This document shows, one piece after another, positions 17,175 through 27,092 of a stretch of 64,000 nt of DNA. Every line of letters begins with the position of its first letter. Within the stretch, counting starts at the first letter, position 1. The stretch lies in NCBI GenBank assembly GCA_963809695.1, contig CAWEKI010000011.1:8999-72998 (forward strand), in the 5' to 3' direction. This DNA comes from JAGDMJ01 sp963809695. GTDB lineage: Bacteria; Bacteroidota; Ignavibacteria; UBA10030; UBA6906. Below the pieces are notes generated by a model that had not been told where the DNA came from, did not search any database, and saw nothing but the letters and a program-made list of their open reading frames with translations. Made by a program: the position numbers and the translations under genes.

Positions 17175-17545
17175 TTTCGCAGCACGTTGTTCGTTCCGTA
17201 GTTAAACGGGCGGCCTCTCCGGCCGCCCTTTTTTTTGGTGTACATGGCCACAAGATGCACAAAGACAGAAAATCTGGTGCTTCGTTGTGCATTTTGCGTC
17301 TGTATTTTTACAGCCGTCATCGCCCGAGAATTGCTCTCCGGTAGAATGGAGAATGTCCAGGTTCCGTCCCCTTGATTCTTCTTCAGGATTTATCTACCTT
17401 TTTTTTGCCTTACAACCCGCATTTTTTGAAGGAGTTTAGTATCGATCTCTTTTGCTATCGATTGAAGGGCGGTCCCGCCGGAGGTTGCTGCGGTCTGTAA
17501 CGGGCCTGACCCCTTCGCAATAGCGTTCACTAGTAGAGAATCGAA
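17175..17545. other. Intergenic stretch between the cytochrome gene and sprA
   Basis: Holds the cytochrome terminator at 17208-17236. The remaining 300 bases, leading into sprA, show no gene. The sprA start lacks a clear SD, so part of this stretch could be leader. Confidence 0.5.
17208..17236 (+). terminator. Rho-independent terminator after the cytochrome gene
   Basis: GGGCGGCC (17208-17215), loop TCTCC, then GGCCGCCC (17221-17228) and eight T residues. It is a textbook hairpin 33 bases past the stop codon of the T9SS-domain frame, which supports that frame as the real end of the cytochrome gene. Confidence 0.95.
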
Positions 17546-20500
17546 TTGGACTCCTCCTCCACACGGCATTGGTCTTCCGTCGGCGGTTCCCTTTCCGGAG
17601 TGGTGTATTTTGTTTTCGTCATTCTGGGACTGGGATTCTACCTTTTCTGGCCGAGAAATGCCGCTGGATATTCCCGGCGCGATCCGGGATCGCTCAATCC
17701 CTTCTTCACGGGGAACGCTTCGGGTCCTGACTCCGTCCGGAGCCCCCGCGTGCCTCTTGCCGACAGTGTCACACTGTCCGACCCACATCATTCTCCGGAT
17801 CAGGAGCATCTCACCGAAAACATCGAGGAAGCGCTGCTTTTGCCCGAACAGCTGGCGAATGTCGATTTGCCTCAACCGGAGGTTCAGGAACCTGCCACGC
17901 TTCTTGACACAATTATACTGGCATCTTCTCCACTTCCGCCCCCGCTGCAGCTTCTGGGCTCTTCATCGGAAATGCCCCATCAGCCTCAGGGTCAGGATAC
18001 TACGCGCGGGCGGAACTGGCTCTTTCCGGGGGACACAACCCAGTCGGGGCAACAGGATACGTCCGCGATGCGCCGGAGGGATTCCACATTGTACGGCGGC
18101 CAGGATACGACAGGCATGCGTTTTGGCCGTCAGGATTCGACAGGGCGGGATTCCACCCTTTGGGACTCCACGCTCGCGACGCCCCGCCCGCTGACGATCA
18201 CTGATTCGACCTACGTCGTCTATCTCGACTCGACCGTGCGAATGCGGGAGTTCACGTACAGGCGAACGGATTCCGCCCAGGTATCCATGTTCCCCGGGCG
18301 AACCTATCCGCTCTTCGGGACCAACAAGGCCTCGAGTTACCGCCGGGAGCTCGTGCTTGATTCCACAGGACAGACGCTCCGTTTTCAGGAAACCGTCGGA
18401 GGAGTACAGGTGAAAGTCCCGGTTTCCATACCGCTCAAGGATTACATCCGGGAGCGGCAGAGATATGAGCGTCGGAAGATATTCGCCGATGAAGCCCGAA
18501 AGCCATCACAGCTCACCGAGCGCAATGACCTTGGAGAGTTGTTGAGCAACATCACGAAAATTCAGATCCCGATTCCGCCGAACCCGATCTTCAGCATCTT
18601 TGGCAAGCCCGTTATCAACCTGAATATCAGCGGTTCGGTCGACATTAAAGCCGGATTCCGCAACACACAATCCGATCAGACCACCGTGTCTTACCTGGAC
18701 CAGAGCAGGAACGAACCGGACTTCAGTCAGGAAGTGCAGGTCGGCGTGAACGGAACGATCGGCGACAAACTCAACATCCTCGCCGACTGGAACACGCAGC
18801 GTACGTTCGAGTACGAAAACCAGCTGAAGATCAAATACACCGGCTACGAAGATGAGATCGTGCAGAGCGTCGAGGCCGGTAACGTGTCGCTGCAGACCCC
18901 ATCGTCGTTCATCGGCAGCAGCCAGGCGCTGTTCGGTGTGAAGGCAAAATTCCAGACGGGACCGTTGACGCTGACAGCAATCGCGTCGCAGAAGAAAGGA
19001 CAGATCAAGGAGGTCGCAGTCTCCGGAGGCGCGAAGGAGCAGACGTTTGAAATGCGTGCCTTTGAGTACGCGACGAATCACTACTTCATCAATGACAGCG
19101 TCTACACGGAATACTATGAGCCGTTTTTTGCCGCCGATCCCCCGACGATCACCGAACCGATGCAAGAGGATCAGATTGTAGAAGAGGAGGTCTGGGTCTC
19201 GCGGCAGGGGAGCATTCCGGATCCCCTGGAGCGACAGGCGATCGCCTTTATCGATATTCCCGAACGGGGAAGCGGCTACAACAATGCGCGGCGGAACAGC
19301 CCGGAATTGCCGGGCCAGGTCGAAGTTGGGCCCTTCATCAAACTTGACCCCACTCAGTATGAACTTGACGGAGACGGCTATCTCGGTGTACTCTCCATGA
19401 ATGCAAACGTGGGAGACCAGCAGATCATTGCTGTTGCGTACCGATCGGCTGGCGCGATCAGCGGGCGAGGGAAACAGTACGGCGAATTTGCACGGGACCA
19501 GGCCGACACGACCGCCGGGAAACTCATTCTGAAGATGGTCAAGCCCAAGAACCTGATCTCCAACGGCCCGAGCTACCCCAGAGCATGGAAGATGCTGCTC
19601 AAGAACATCTATCCGATCCAGGGGGTCGGTCGCAATCTCAAGAAGGCAGGCTTCACCCTGGACATCGTTCGCCGCATCCCGGGGGGCGAAGACCAGAACA
19701 GTTTGCAGAACGAGCCATTGCTGCGGGTCCTCGGCCTGGACAAGTATACGGGAGAAGAAGCGCAAACCGCGACTCCGGACGGCCAGTTCGATTTCCGTCC
19801 CGGGCGAACCATCAGCCAGGCCAGGGCAGAGATCATCTTCCCGACGCTTGAGCCGTTCGCGGACGGAATAGAGAAGTATTTCACGGACAAAGGGATTGCG
19901 ATCACCGACCCGGACGTGCTCTTCAGCGAAGTGTACGACACGACACAGACCTTCGCCCAGCAGAGCCTGAAGAACCGGTATGTCATCCGGGGCAAGGCGA
20001 CCGGCGAAGCGTCTTCCCGTTACTCCCTGGGATTCAACGTTGTGGAGGGGAGCGTCCAGGTTCTTCTGGATGGGAGGACGCTGGCACAGAATATCGATTA
20101 TACCGTGGATTACATCCTTGGCGAAGTGGTGATCAAGAACGATCGGGCTCTCGTGCCGGGGGCGAATCTTTCCATCAAGTATGAACAGAACGACCTGTTC
20201 CAACTCGCTTCCAAGACTATGCTGGGCGCACGCGGGGACGTTGCCATCAGCCAGCAGACGAACCTCGGCTTCACGATCATGAACTTGAACCAGCAGACCT
20301 TGAGCGACAAGGTCCGGCTCGGGGAGGAGCCAAACAACAACACGATCCTCGGCGTGGACGGGCAAACGAGTCTCGACCTTCCGTTCCTGACACGTTCTCT
20401 GGATGCCCTGCCGCTTATTGCGACGCGCGAGCCGTCCCAGCTCAAGATCACGGGCGAAGCGGCCTACATGCTTCCGGACCCGAATACCCAGAAGAGCACG

Positions 20501-23500
20501 ATCCCGAGTGACAACGGAGAGGGAATCGCGTACATCGACGATTTTGAAGGCTCACGGCGTCCCATTCCTGTCGGCGTCGCTTTCAACGCCTGGACAATGG
20601 CAAGTCCTCCGGCCGATCGAGTTTCCTTCCCTCCCTTCACGCTGGACACGACGAAAATGAATTCGAAAGGGAAGATGTTCTGGTACAACCGGCTTCCAAC
20701 GGACGTGTCGGTGACGTCGGTTTATCCAAACAAGGAGGTGGGAAACAACCCGGCGAACAATCAACTGACGGTGCTTGATTTCCGTTACTATCCGACGCGG
20801 CGCGGGACGTATAACTACAGTTCGGACCTGGAAAACACCCTGACGCCGCAGAAGAACTGGGGCGGAGTGATGAAGCCCCTTTCCGTTTCGGCGATCAACC
20901 TCGCCAAGGAGAACATCAATTTCATCGAGATCTGGATGCGGGTGGACAAGGCCCCCCAGGATGGAAGCGCCAAGATGTTGATCGACCTGGGCGCGATTTC
21001 TGAACGCGTGAATCCGGCCGGCCCGAAGGCCAGAGGCTCGGACCCGAATTCAGAAGACCTGGTGCTGAGCGCATACCCGAACGGTACGCTGCAGGAAGGC
21101 GAAGACCTCGGCCTTGATATGCGCAGCGATGCCCAGGAACGGGCCGAGCGAGCATCGCTGATTGCCCTCGACCCTTCACTTTCGAACGACCCGAGCGGCG
21201 ACGACTACTACTACAATAACCAGTCGACCTCATCACCGAAAGACTATGAGTACATTAACGGTACGGAAGCGAACAAGGACGGCCCGAGCGGGCGCATCCC
21301 TGATACCGAAGACCTGAATTCCAACGGCGCGTGCGATCAGGCAAACTCCTACTTCGAATATGAGGTCTCGCTTGACACCCTGCGCGAACGAAATCCCCGC
21401 ATCGTGGGCGGAGGAAACGAAGGGTGGTTCCAGTTCCGCATTCCCATCCGTGATTTCGAACGTACCGTTGGTTCCCCGACGCAGGAAAACATCGAGTTCA
21501 TCCGTGTCCTCTTTGTCAACGCGACCGACACGATTGCCGTCCGTATTGCGGACTTCAGCCTGGTGGGCAACCAGTGGCAGAAGGTCACAACAAGCGAGAC
21601 AAAGGGGGTCGATGACACCACGTTTGCGGTGAGCGTTGTCAGCGTCGAGGACAACCTCGATTACGTCAGCCCGCCCGGTGTTGTCCGGGAGCGGGACAAG
21701 ACGCAACCGGACCAGGTGGTGCTTGCCAACGAGCAGTCACTCTCCCTGGTCCTCCATGGTCTGGCGGATGGAGTGTCGGGGGAAGCAGCGCGGTTCTATA
21801 CATACAGGGCGCTTGACCTGTTCGATTATCGCATCATGAAGATGTTCATCCATGGCGATCCAAGTTTCAGGTATGTCGATGAAAACAACCATGATGCCGA
21901 GGTGTACTTCCGGTTTGGACTGGACAGCCTGAACTACTATGAATATCGTGCTCCGGTGCACCCCGGGTGGGATCCCCTGAACGATATTGTTGTCAAGTTC
22001 GCCGACGTCACCGCGATCAAGCAGGGGCGCGATTCGACGAACAAGATCTCCGTCCCCATTCCGGTCGAGGGAGGTCCGCCGGGTGCTTACTACCGCGTTC
22101 TTGGAAACCCGTCCGTAACGCAGGTGGTCTATCTGGCCATCGGTGTAACAAATCCACTTGGGAAAGGCACAACGGAGCCCCTCTTCGGCGAGGTCTGGGC
22201 AAATGAGTTGCGCCTGACATCGGTCGACGACAGCAAAGGGTGGGCCTACAGATTTGACACGCAGCTAAAACTGGCCGATCTGGGTTCGGTGGCCTTCAAT
22301 TATTCAAAGGTTGATCCCAGCTTCCACGCCCTGGAGCAGCGCTTTGGTTCGCGCCAGCTCTCGACCTCCTGGGCCTTCAGCGCAAACATGCAGCTGGAGA
22401 AATTCTTCTCCTCGGACTGGGCGGGCACCTCGCTTCCGGTATCGTACTCCCACACTGAGAGCCTTGTGAAACCGCGCTATCTGCCAAACTCGGACGTACT
22501 GGTCACCGAGGCCGCCTCGCAGGTGAGCGAGAAGGTGATCCGCAACGGTGGGAACGAAAGGAATGCACAAGCGGCGTCGGAGCAACTGATCTATCAGTCG
22601 CAGACCAGACGAATTTCGGATACCTACGCCGCACCGAACTTCCGTATCGGGCTTCCATCGCAGGCTTGGTTCATCCGAGACCTCTTCAACAAGCTCGCGT
22701 TTGGATTCTCATACACGAAGTCACAGGACCGCAGCCCCGCCGTGGTACGCCACACTGCCTGGTCCTGGAACGCCCGCCTGACCTATCAGTTTAGTTTCGC
22801 CCCGGACAACTTCATCACGCCGTTCAAGAGCATCTTCGACGGGCTCTGGTTCCTTGACGAATACAAGGACATGAAAATCTACTACACTCCCTCGAATTTC
22901 AGCTGGGGATTCTCCGCCGTGCGGTCCAGAGACGTCTCGCTCCAGCGCTCGGTGGGTGCCCAGGAGATCATCTCCCGAAACTTCACCGCGTCGCGGAACA
23001 CCGCGTTTGGCTGGAAACTCGCCGAGGGAGGGCTCCTGAACCTGTCGGGCGATTACAACCTTTCCATCGAGTCGAGCCTCCTTGATTTTGAGCTTGACCG
23101 CTACGGCCGTCAGCGCTCGTTCTCGGCCATCCTGGGTGATATCTTTGGCGGTGACAAGCTCGTGGACTTCGGCAAGGACACCCGCTATCAGCAGCGCAAC
23201 CAGTTCAACAGCAAGCCCAACATCCCGAACATCTTCAATATCAAGAAGTACATTGACTTCACGATCAGCTACGGGGTGGACTATGGCTGGCAGAACGCGC
23301 TCGTCAAGGAGACTACGGGGAAGAATCCGGACCTGGGCAAGTCGGCCGGCTTCAACAACAACATTAACTTCTCCATGAACTTTCGCATGAAGCAGCTCTT
23401 CGATCCGTTGTTTGAAGATGCCCCGGGTACCTCGGCGCCGGCGCCGCCGCCACCCGGCCGCGGCAGGCGGGGGGCCGGAACCGAAACGGGCGGCGGGGCT

Positions 23501-24931
23501 CCTGCCGACTCGACGAAGAGTGCCGACACCACATCGTCGGGCAAAAAGGGCGGGTCGCTCAACATCCTCCAGCAGCTGAAAATGCTGGCGCGGACCTTCA
23601 TCAAGATACCGTTCCTGGACTACGACAACGTGAGCATATCGTTCACGGAAAGCAACAACGCGCAGAACCAGGGACTCGTGGGGAAGACCGGCTTTCTGAA
23701 CTTCTGGGGAAAGGTCCCCTTTGTCATGGAATCAGACCCGTATGACGGTCCATCGGGCCTTTATCAACTCGGATTGATCTCCGATCCGACCGGAAAGCTG
23801 ACGAACTTCCATTTCAGGGCGAAGCCCCCCTTCTTTGGCTGGGATGTGGAGCCGGGGATCAGGGCGGCCAACGGGGTTCTGGTGAATTCCTACCGCCAAC
23901 AGAACCGCCTCACGTTCAAAACGTCGCGCGCCCTCTGGGAGGGAGCCCGGCTGGATCTGAACTGGAACGTCGGATGGAATTACAGCAGGACGCAGAATAT
24001 CACTACCGATTCCCTGGGCATGCTCCTCAGGAATCCCGATGGGTCGATCTATGGCACCACCACCAGTACCGGAAGCCTTGACCGGTCGTTCCTGACGTTT
24101 CCTGATGTGCTTTTCCTTGGCATGTTCAAGACGGGCCTGAAAGAGGTAAGCAAGATCTATTCGGAGCTGAAGAACACGCCGGATTCCACCAAGAGTGATG
24201 AGGAAAAACTAGCCCAGGCGTTCGAGGAAGGCTTTGAAGCCCTCCCGTTCCTGCGGACCATCTTCGGGCAGTTCTATCCGCGCGTCAACTGGAGTTTCCG
24301 CTGGGACGGGTTGGAAAAACTCCCGCTCTTCTCCAGGTTCGTCAGTCGACTCTCGCTGGATCACGCGTACCAAGCGAATTTCACGCGCCAGTACCAGAAC
24401 CGCCCGGGCGGAGGGGGAGAGCGCACGGATGCCGAACACGTGGGCTACGGGTTCGCACCCCTGGTAGGCCTCAATTTCACATTCAAAGAACTCGCAAAGG
24501 GGAATATCGGCGCAACGGTCCGCTACAATACCAACACGTCCTATGATCTCGCTCTCTCGGCACGCAATATTGTGGAGACCCTCTCGCAGGAGATCTCCAT
24601 CACGGCGTCCTATTCGCGGAAAGGATTCGAGATTCCCTTCTTCGGGCTTGCGTTGAACAACGATATTGACATCAGCGCGCAGTACTCGTTGACCAAGAAC
24701 TCACGGAGAACCTACGACGTCGCGAAACTTGATGTGGACGTGACCGGGACGCCGTTGGAAGGAACCACGCGCACCGTGCTCGAACCGCGCATCAAGTACG
24801 TGCTCAGTTCCCGGGTCACCGCCGCGGTATACTACCGCCACACCAAGATCGCTCCTGACGACTCCGGTTCGCGCATCCCGGGAACCACGACAAACGAAGC
24901 AGGCCTGGATATCCATATCTCCATCCAGTAA
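17546..24931 (+). CDS. sprA: T9SS outer-membrane translocon SprA (Sov)
   Basis: A 2461-residue outer-membrane protein, the size expected of SprA, the giant 36-strand barrel through which T9SS cargo crosses the outer membrane. An N-terminal hydrophobic segment (GVVYFVFVILGLGFYLFW) precedes a Ser/Thr/Gln-rich stretch with DSTxxQDTT repeats. Long beta-rich SprA domains follow, with family landmarks such as GDVAISQQTNLGFTIMNL, YIDDFEGSRRPIPVGVAF and ELRLTSVDDSKGWAYRF. A proline/glycine-rich insert (APAPPPPGRGRRGAG) lies near residue 1970. The frame is intact over 7.4 kb. The start is uncertain: TTG 17546 has no good SD, and GTG 17600 just before the hydrophobic segment is possible. It lies between a T9SS-targeted cytochrome and a porX fragment. 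Confidence 0.95.
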   Translation: MDSSSTRHWSSVGGSLSGVVYFVFVILGLGFYLFWPRNAAGYSRRDPGSLNPFFTGNASGPDSVRSPRVPLADSVTLSDPHHSPDQEHLTENIEEALLLPEQLANVDLPQPEVQEPATLLDTIILASSPLPPPLQLLGSSSEMPHQPQGQDTTRGRNWLFPGDTTQSGQQDTSAMRRRDSTLYGGQDTTGMRFGRQDSTGRDSTLWDSTLATPRPLTITDSTYVVYLDSTVRMREFTYRRTDSAQVSMFPGRTYPLFGTNKASSYRRELVLDSTGQTLRFQETVGGVQVKVPVSIPLKDYIRERQRYERRKIFADEARKPSQLTERNDLGELLSNITKIQIPIPPNPIFSIFGKPVINLNISGSVDIKAGFRNTQSDQTTVSYLDQSRNEPDFSQEVQVGVNGTIGDKLNILADWNTQRTFEYENQLKIKYTGYEDEIVQSVEAGNVSLQTPSSFIGSSQALFGVKAKFQTGPLTLTAIASQKKGQIKEVAVSGGAKEQTFEMRAFEYATNHYFINDSVYTEYYEPFFAADPPTITEPMQEDQIVEEEVWVSRQGSIPDPLERQAIAFIDIPERGSGYNNARRNSPELPGQVEVGPFIKLDPTQYELDGDGYLGVLSMNANVGDQQIIAVAYRSAGAISGRGKQYGEFARDQADTTAGKLILKMVKPKNLISNGPSYPRAWKMLLKNIYPIQGVGRNLKKAGFTLDIVRRIPGGEDQNSLQNEPLLRVLGLDKYTGEEAQTATPDGQFDFRPGRTISQARAEIIFPTLEPFADGIEKYFTDKGIAITDPDVLFSEVYDTTQTFAQQSLKNRYVIRGKATGEASSRYSLGFNVVEGSVQVLLDGRTLAQNIDYTVDYILGEVVIKNDRALVPGANLSIKYEQNDLFQLASKTMLGARGDVAISQQTNLGFTIMNLNQQTLSDKVRLGEEPNNNTILGVDGQTSLDLPFLTRSLDALPLIATREPSQLKITGEAAYMLPDPNTQKSTIPSDNGEGIAYIDDFEGSRRPIPVGVAFNAWTMASPPADRVSFPPFTLDTTKMNSKGKMFWYNRLPTDVSVTSVYPNKEVGNNPANNQLTVLDFRYYPTRRGTYNYSSDLENTLTPQKNWGGVMKPLSVSAINLAKENINFIEIWMRVDKAPQDGSAKMLIDLGAISERVNPAGPKARGSDPNSEDLVLSAYPNGTLQEGEDLGLDMRSDAQERAERASLIALDPSLSNDPSGDDYYYNNQSTSSPKDYEYINGTEANKDGPSGRIPDTEDLNSNGACDQANSYFEYEVSLDTLRERNPRIVGGGNEGWFQFRIPIRDFERTVGSPTQENIEFIRVLFVNATDTIAVRIADFSLVGNQWQKVTTSETKGVDDTTFAVSVVSVEDNLDYVSPPGVVRERDKTQPDQVVLANEQSLSLVLHGLADGVSGEAARFYTYRALDLFDYRIMKMFIHGDPSFRYVDENNHDAEVYFRFGLDSLNYYEYRAPVHPGWDPLNDIVVKFADVTAIKQGRDSTNKISVPIPVEGGPPGAYYRVLGNPSVTQVVYLAIGVTNPLGKGTTEPLFGEVWANELRLTSVDDSKGWAYRFDTQLKLADLGSVAFNYSKVDPSFHALEQRFGSRQLSTSWAFSANMQLEKFFSSDWAGTSLPVSYSHTESLVKPRYLPNSDVLVTEAASQVSEKVIRNGGNERNAQAASEQLIYQSQTRRISDTYAAPNFRIGLPSQAWFIRDLFNKLAFGFSYTKSQDRSPAVVRHTAWSWNARLTYQFSFAPDNFITPFKSIFDGLWFLDEYKDMKIYYTPSNFSWGFSAVRSRDVSLQRSVGAQEIISRNFTASRNTAFGWKLAEGGLLNLSGDYNLSIESSLLDFELDRYGRQRSFSAILGDIFGGDKLVDFGKDTRYQQRNQFNSKPNIPNIFNIKKYIDFTISYGVDYGWQNALVKETTGKNPDLGKSAGFNNNINFSMNFRMKQLFDPLFEDAPGTSAPAPPPPGRGRRGAGTETGGGAPADSTKSADTTSSGKKGGSLNILQQLKMLARTFIKIPFLDYDNVSISFTESNNAQNQGLVGKTGFLNFWGKVPFVMESDPYDGPSGLYQLGLISDPTGKLTNFHFRAKPPFFGWDVEPGIRAANGVLVNSYRQQNRLTFKTSRALWEGARLDLNWNVGWNYSRTQNITTDSLGMLLRNPDGSIYGTTTSTGSLDRSFLTFPDVLFLGMFKTGLKEVSKIYSELKNTPDSTKSDEEKLAQAFEEGFEALPFLRTIFGQFYPRVNWSFRWDGLEKLPLFSRFVSRLSLDHAYQANFTRQYQNRPGGGGERTDAEHVGYGFAPLVGLNFTFKELAKGNIGATVRYNTNTSYDLALSARNIVETLSQEISITASYSRKGFEIPFFGLALNNDIDISAQYSLTKNSRRTYDVAKLDVDVTGTPLEGTTRTVLEPRIKYVLSSRVTAAVYYRHTKIAPDDSGSRIPGTTTNEAGLDIHISIQ

Positions 24932-25152
24932 ACGAATCCCGGGGAGGTTCCTGGTGTTAGTCAGGTATGAGACGAACCCCGAGAACCACTTTTGGATGAA
25001 GAGACAGCCGCAAAGAGGACAAAAGACACACGTCCGTGCGTTTGGGTTACGTGGATTCTGTGCCTTTTTGTGGCTGTGTTTTCATGAGCGTTCCGCTTGT
25101 CCGGGCAAACCGGTATTTGATTATCACCATTGAAATCCTTATAGTTTTGCCT

Positions 25153-25770
25153 ATGGATGATGTGAAGGGGAAAATTCTCTGGGTGGACGATGAGATCGAG
25201 ATGCTCCGTCCCCACATTCGTTTCTTGACCGAGCGGGGGTATGATGTTGAGACCGCTGCCAACGGCGAAGATGCCGTTAACCTGGTCCGGGAAACAGGAT
25301 TTGATCTGGTCTTTCTTGATGAAATGATGACCGGGATGGGGGGCTTGCGCACCCTGGCCGAGATCAAAGAGATGCGTCCGAATCTCCCGGTGGTGATGGT
25401 CACCAAGAACGAAGAAGAGTCGCTGATGGAAGAAGCGATCGGGGTGAAGATCAGCGACTACCTGACAAAGCCAGTCAATCCCAGCCAGATCCTGATGGCC
25501 TGCAAGAAATTCCTGGAAGGGAAGAAGATCACCAGTGCTGCCGTCTCCAAGGACTACATCCAGGAATTCAACAAGATCTCTCTCCAGCTGATGGGGGGCC
25601 ATTCCCTTTCGCCCTATCATTTGCCCAACGTAGAGAAGCACAAACCCATGGACTCCGAGATGCTGTCTAATGGCATCACGCCCGGTTCGTTCGCGGTCGA
25701 CCTCTGCCTTGTAGCGTTGTGCATCGACAGCATATGGCACATAAAAGAGCTGCTCCTCTTGGAGCCCTAG
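25153..25770 (+). CDS. porX: PorX response regulator, truncated after the receiver domain
   Basis: The first 147 residues match PorX, the response regulator that controls T9SS genes. The receiver domain opens with KILWVDDEIEMLRPHI, has phospho-acceptor Asp56 in LVFLDEMMTGMGG, and contains LAEIKEMRPNLPVVMVTK and ISDYLTKPVNPSQIL. The linker EFNKISLQLM then stops abruptly at about 25593. The rest of the frame (to the stop at 25770) is only the antisense of a truncated glycosyltransferase. Normal PorX has about 520 residues with a C-terminal alkaline-phosphatase-like PglZ domain, so roughly 370 residues are missing. Placement just after sprA fits a T9SS locus. No clear SD precedes the ATG at 25153. 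Confidence 0.8.
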   Translation: MDDVKGKILWVDDEIEMLRPHIRFLTERGYDVETAANGEDAVNLVRETGFDLVFLDEMMTGMGGLRTLAEIKEMRPNLPVVMVTKNEEESLMEEAIGVKISDYLTKPVNPSQILMACKKFLEGKKITSAAVSKDYIQEFNKISLQLMGGHSLSPYHLPNVEKHKPMDSEMLSNGITPGSFAVDLCLVALCIDSIWHIKELLLLEP

Positions 25771-26262
25771 TCTCTCCAAGAGGTAGCGTTTACCTTCGGT
25801 AAGATTCGTGCAGACGCTAACCCTCCGCCTCAGCATCCATCCGCGATACAGCTCACGCAACCTGCTGTTGTTTCGTTCCGTACGTCGGGACACTGGCATC
25901 CATGGCACAATGGGGACCGTAAAGATTTTTCCATAGGCAACGGCAATAAGCGTTCGGACACTTAGTTGGTTCGACAGGATTACATCCGGACGGAAGCGCA
26001 GCAAGTCAGGCCAGAGTCCCCATTGAATGTGCAGGTATTCGGACCTGCTCCCCGTTCCAGCGAGGTTGATCGATATAGACCGATTGCGTTTCACCGTGAA
26101 ACGATATCCGGAATAGTCCGTCGGCTCATAGGAGCGGTTTTTTTCGTTGTCCGTCGCCACAAATACGCGAATCACCCATCCCAGGCGGGCAAGGCCATCA
26201 AAGACATCATGCCAATAGGGCGAAAGCATGCTCAGGGCGATGGCAACTCGTCGTTCCTTCAC
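25600..26262 (-). CDS. Glycosyltransferase family 4, C-terminal half missing
   Basis: The N-terminal half of a GT-B glycosyltransferase: about 220 residues from MKERRVAIALSMLSPYWHDV to GFVLLYVGQMIGRKG, which is the first strand of the donor-binding Rossmann domain. After that the open frame runs on to 24961 but is antisense to porX and meaningless. The nucleotide-sugar site (the usual EGFG-like motif) is therefore absent. The GTG start overlaps the GT2 stop by four bases, so the two were translationally coupled. It is the last gene of the polysaccharide cluster as it stands. Confidence 0.82.
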
Positions 26263-27089
26263 TGGAGCCTCGAGCCTTTTCGTGAAAGAAGGCGCCTGCC
26301 CCGTTGAGCAATCTTCAGCACCCGGGCAATTTGCTCCAGCAGACAGAGTGACGGTCGCCGCGCCACCTTAATCATCAAGCGTAGGAACCGAGACTTCTCG
26401 CCAGACACTATCACGCGTTCTTCTAGATAACGGCGGTAGTACGGGGTGGTTTTGGCCGATGATGATTTGCTCTCAGGATGCCAGCGAAACAGGGCCAGAT
26501 CTTCATCAATCAAGTGCGGGGAATAGTGCGCGGCGATGCGGCAATACCATTCCCGATCCATGATGGTATGGAAAGCCGCCAGGGGCAGTCCAGATACCTC
26601 GATGACTTTTCTTCGCACGAAAACACTGGGTTGATAGAGCGAAGCGCTTCCGTGCCGGAGGATGAATGGACTGTAAAATGGCCTCTTTCGCGAGAGGACA
26701 TGCCCATCCTCGTCAGTAAACAAAACGTTGCCTGCCACCCACATGCAATCGGGGTGTTGCGCGAAGTACTGGCCAACCTTGTTCAGAGCCCCGTCGCAAT
26801 ACATGTCATCACTGTTGAGCCAGGCAATGATCTCTCCCGTCGAACGTGCGAAGCCTTTGTTAATTGCATCCGTTTGCCCTCGATCCTTCTCCGATACCCA
26901 ATATGCAATCTTGTCCTCGTACCTCCGGATAATCAGCAGTGAATCATCAATTGATCCCCCGTCAATCACGATGTGTTCAAACTTTGGATAGCCCTGTGCC
27001 TGAACGCTCTGTATGGTTTCTTCGAGAAACTGAGCTTGGTTAAATGAAGGGGTTACTATGGAGATTGCTGGAAACTCTCCTTCTCCCAT
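26259..27089 (-). CDS. Glycosyltransferase family 2
   Basis: A 276-residue GT-A enzyme that adds a sugar from a nucleotide-sugar donor, probably on the cytoplasmic face during repeat-unit assembly. Motifs: ISIVTPSFNQAQFLEETIQS at the N-terminus, DGGSIDDSL, the metal-binding NSDD (in AWLNSDDMYCDG), and the acceptor-side stretch DREWYCRIA. It lies three bases after the methyltransferase and overlaps the GT4, so this is a tight operon. Sugar specificity cannot be read from sequence. Confidence 0.92.
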   Translation of the reverse strand: MGEGEFPAISIVTPSFNQAQFLEETIQSVQAQGYPKFEHIVIDGGSIDDSLLIIRRYEDKIAYWVSEKDRGQTDAINKGFARSTGEIIAWLNSDDMYCDGALNKVGQYFAQHPDCMWVAGNVLFTDEDGHVLSRKRPFYSPFILRHGSASLYQPSVFVRRKVIEVSGLPLAAFHTIMDREWYCRIAAHYSPHLIDEDLALFRWHPESKSSSAKTTPYYRRYLEERVIVSGEKSRFLRLMIKVARRPSLCLLEQIARVLKIAQRGRRLLSRKGSRLQ

Positions 27090-27092
27090 ATC

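Noticed and set aside
18506..20365. A 619-codon open frame on the minus strand inside sprA
   Set aside because: It is antisense to well-conserved SprA sequence, has no SD and reads like reverse-translated coding sequence. High GC and codon bias keep the antisense frame open.
24961..25600. The open frame of the GT4 that continues across porX
   Set aside because: After GRKG the translation is the exact antisense of the PorX receiver, so it is not part of a glycosyltransferase.
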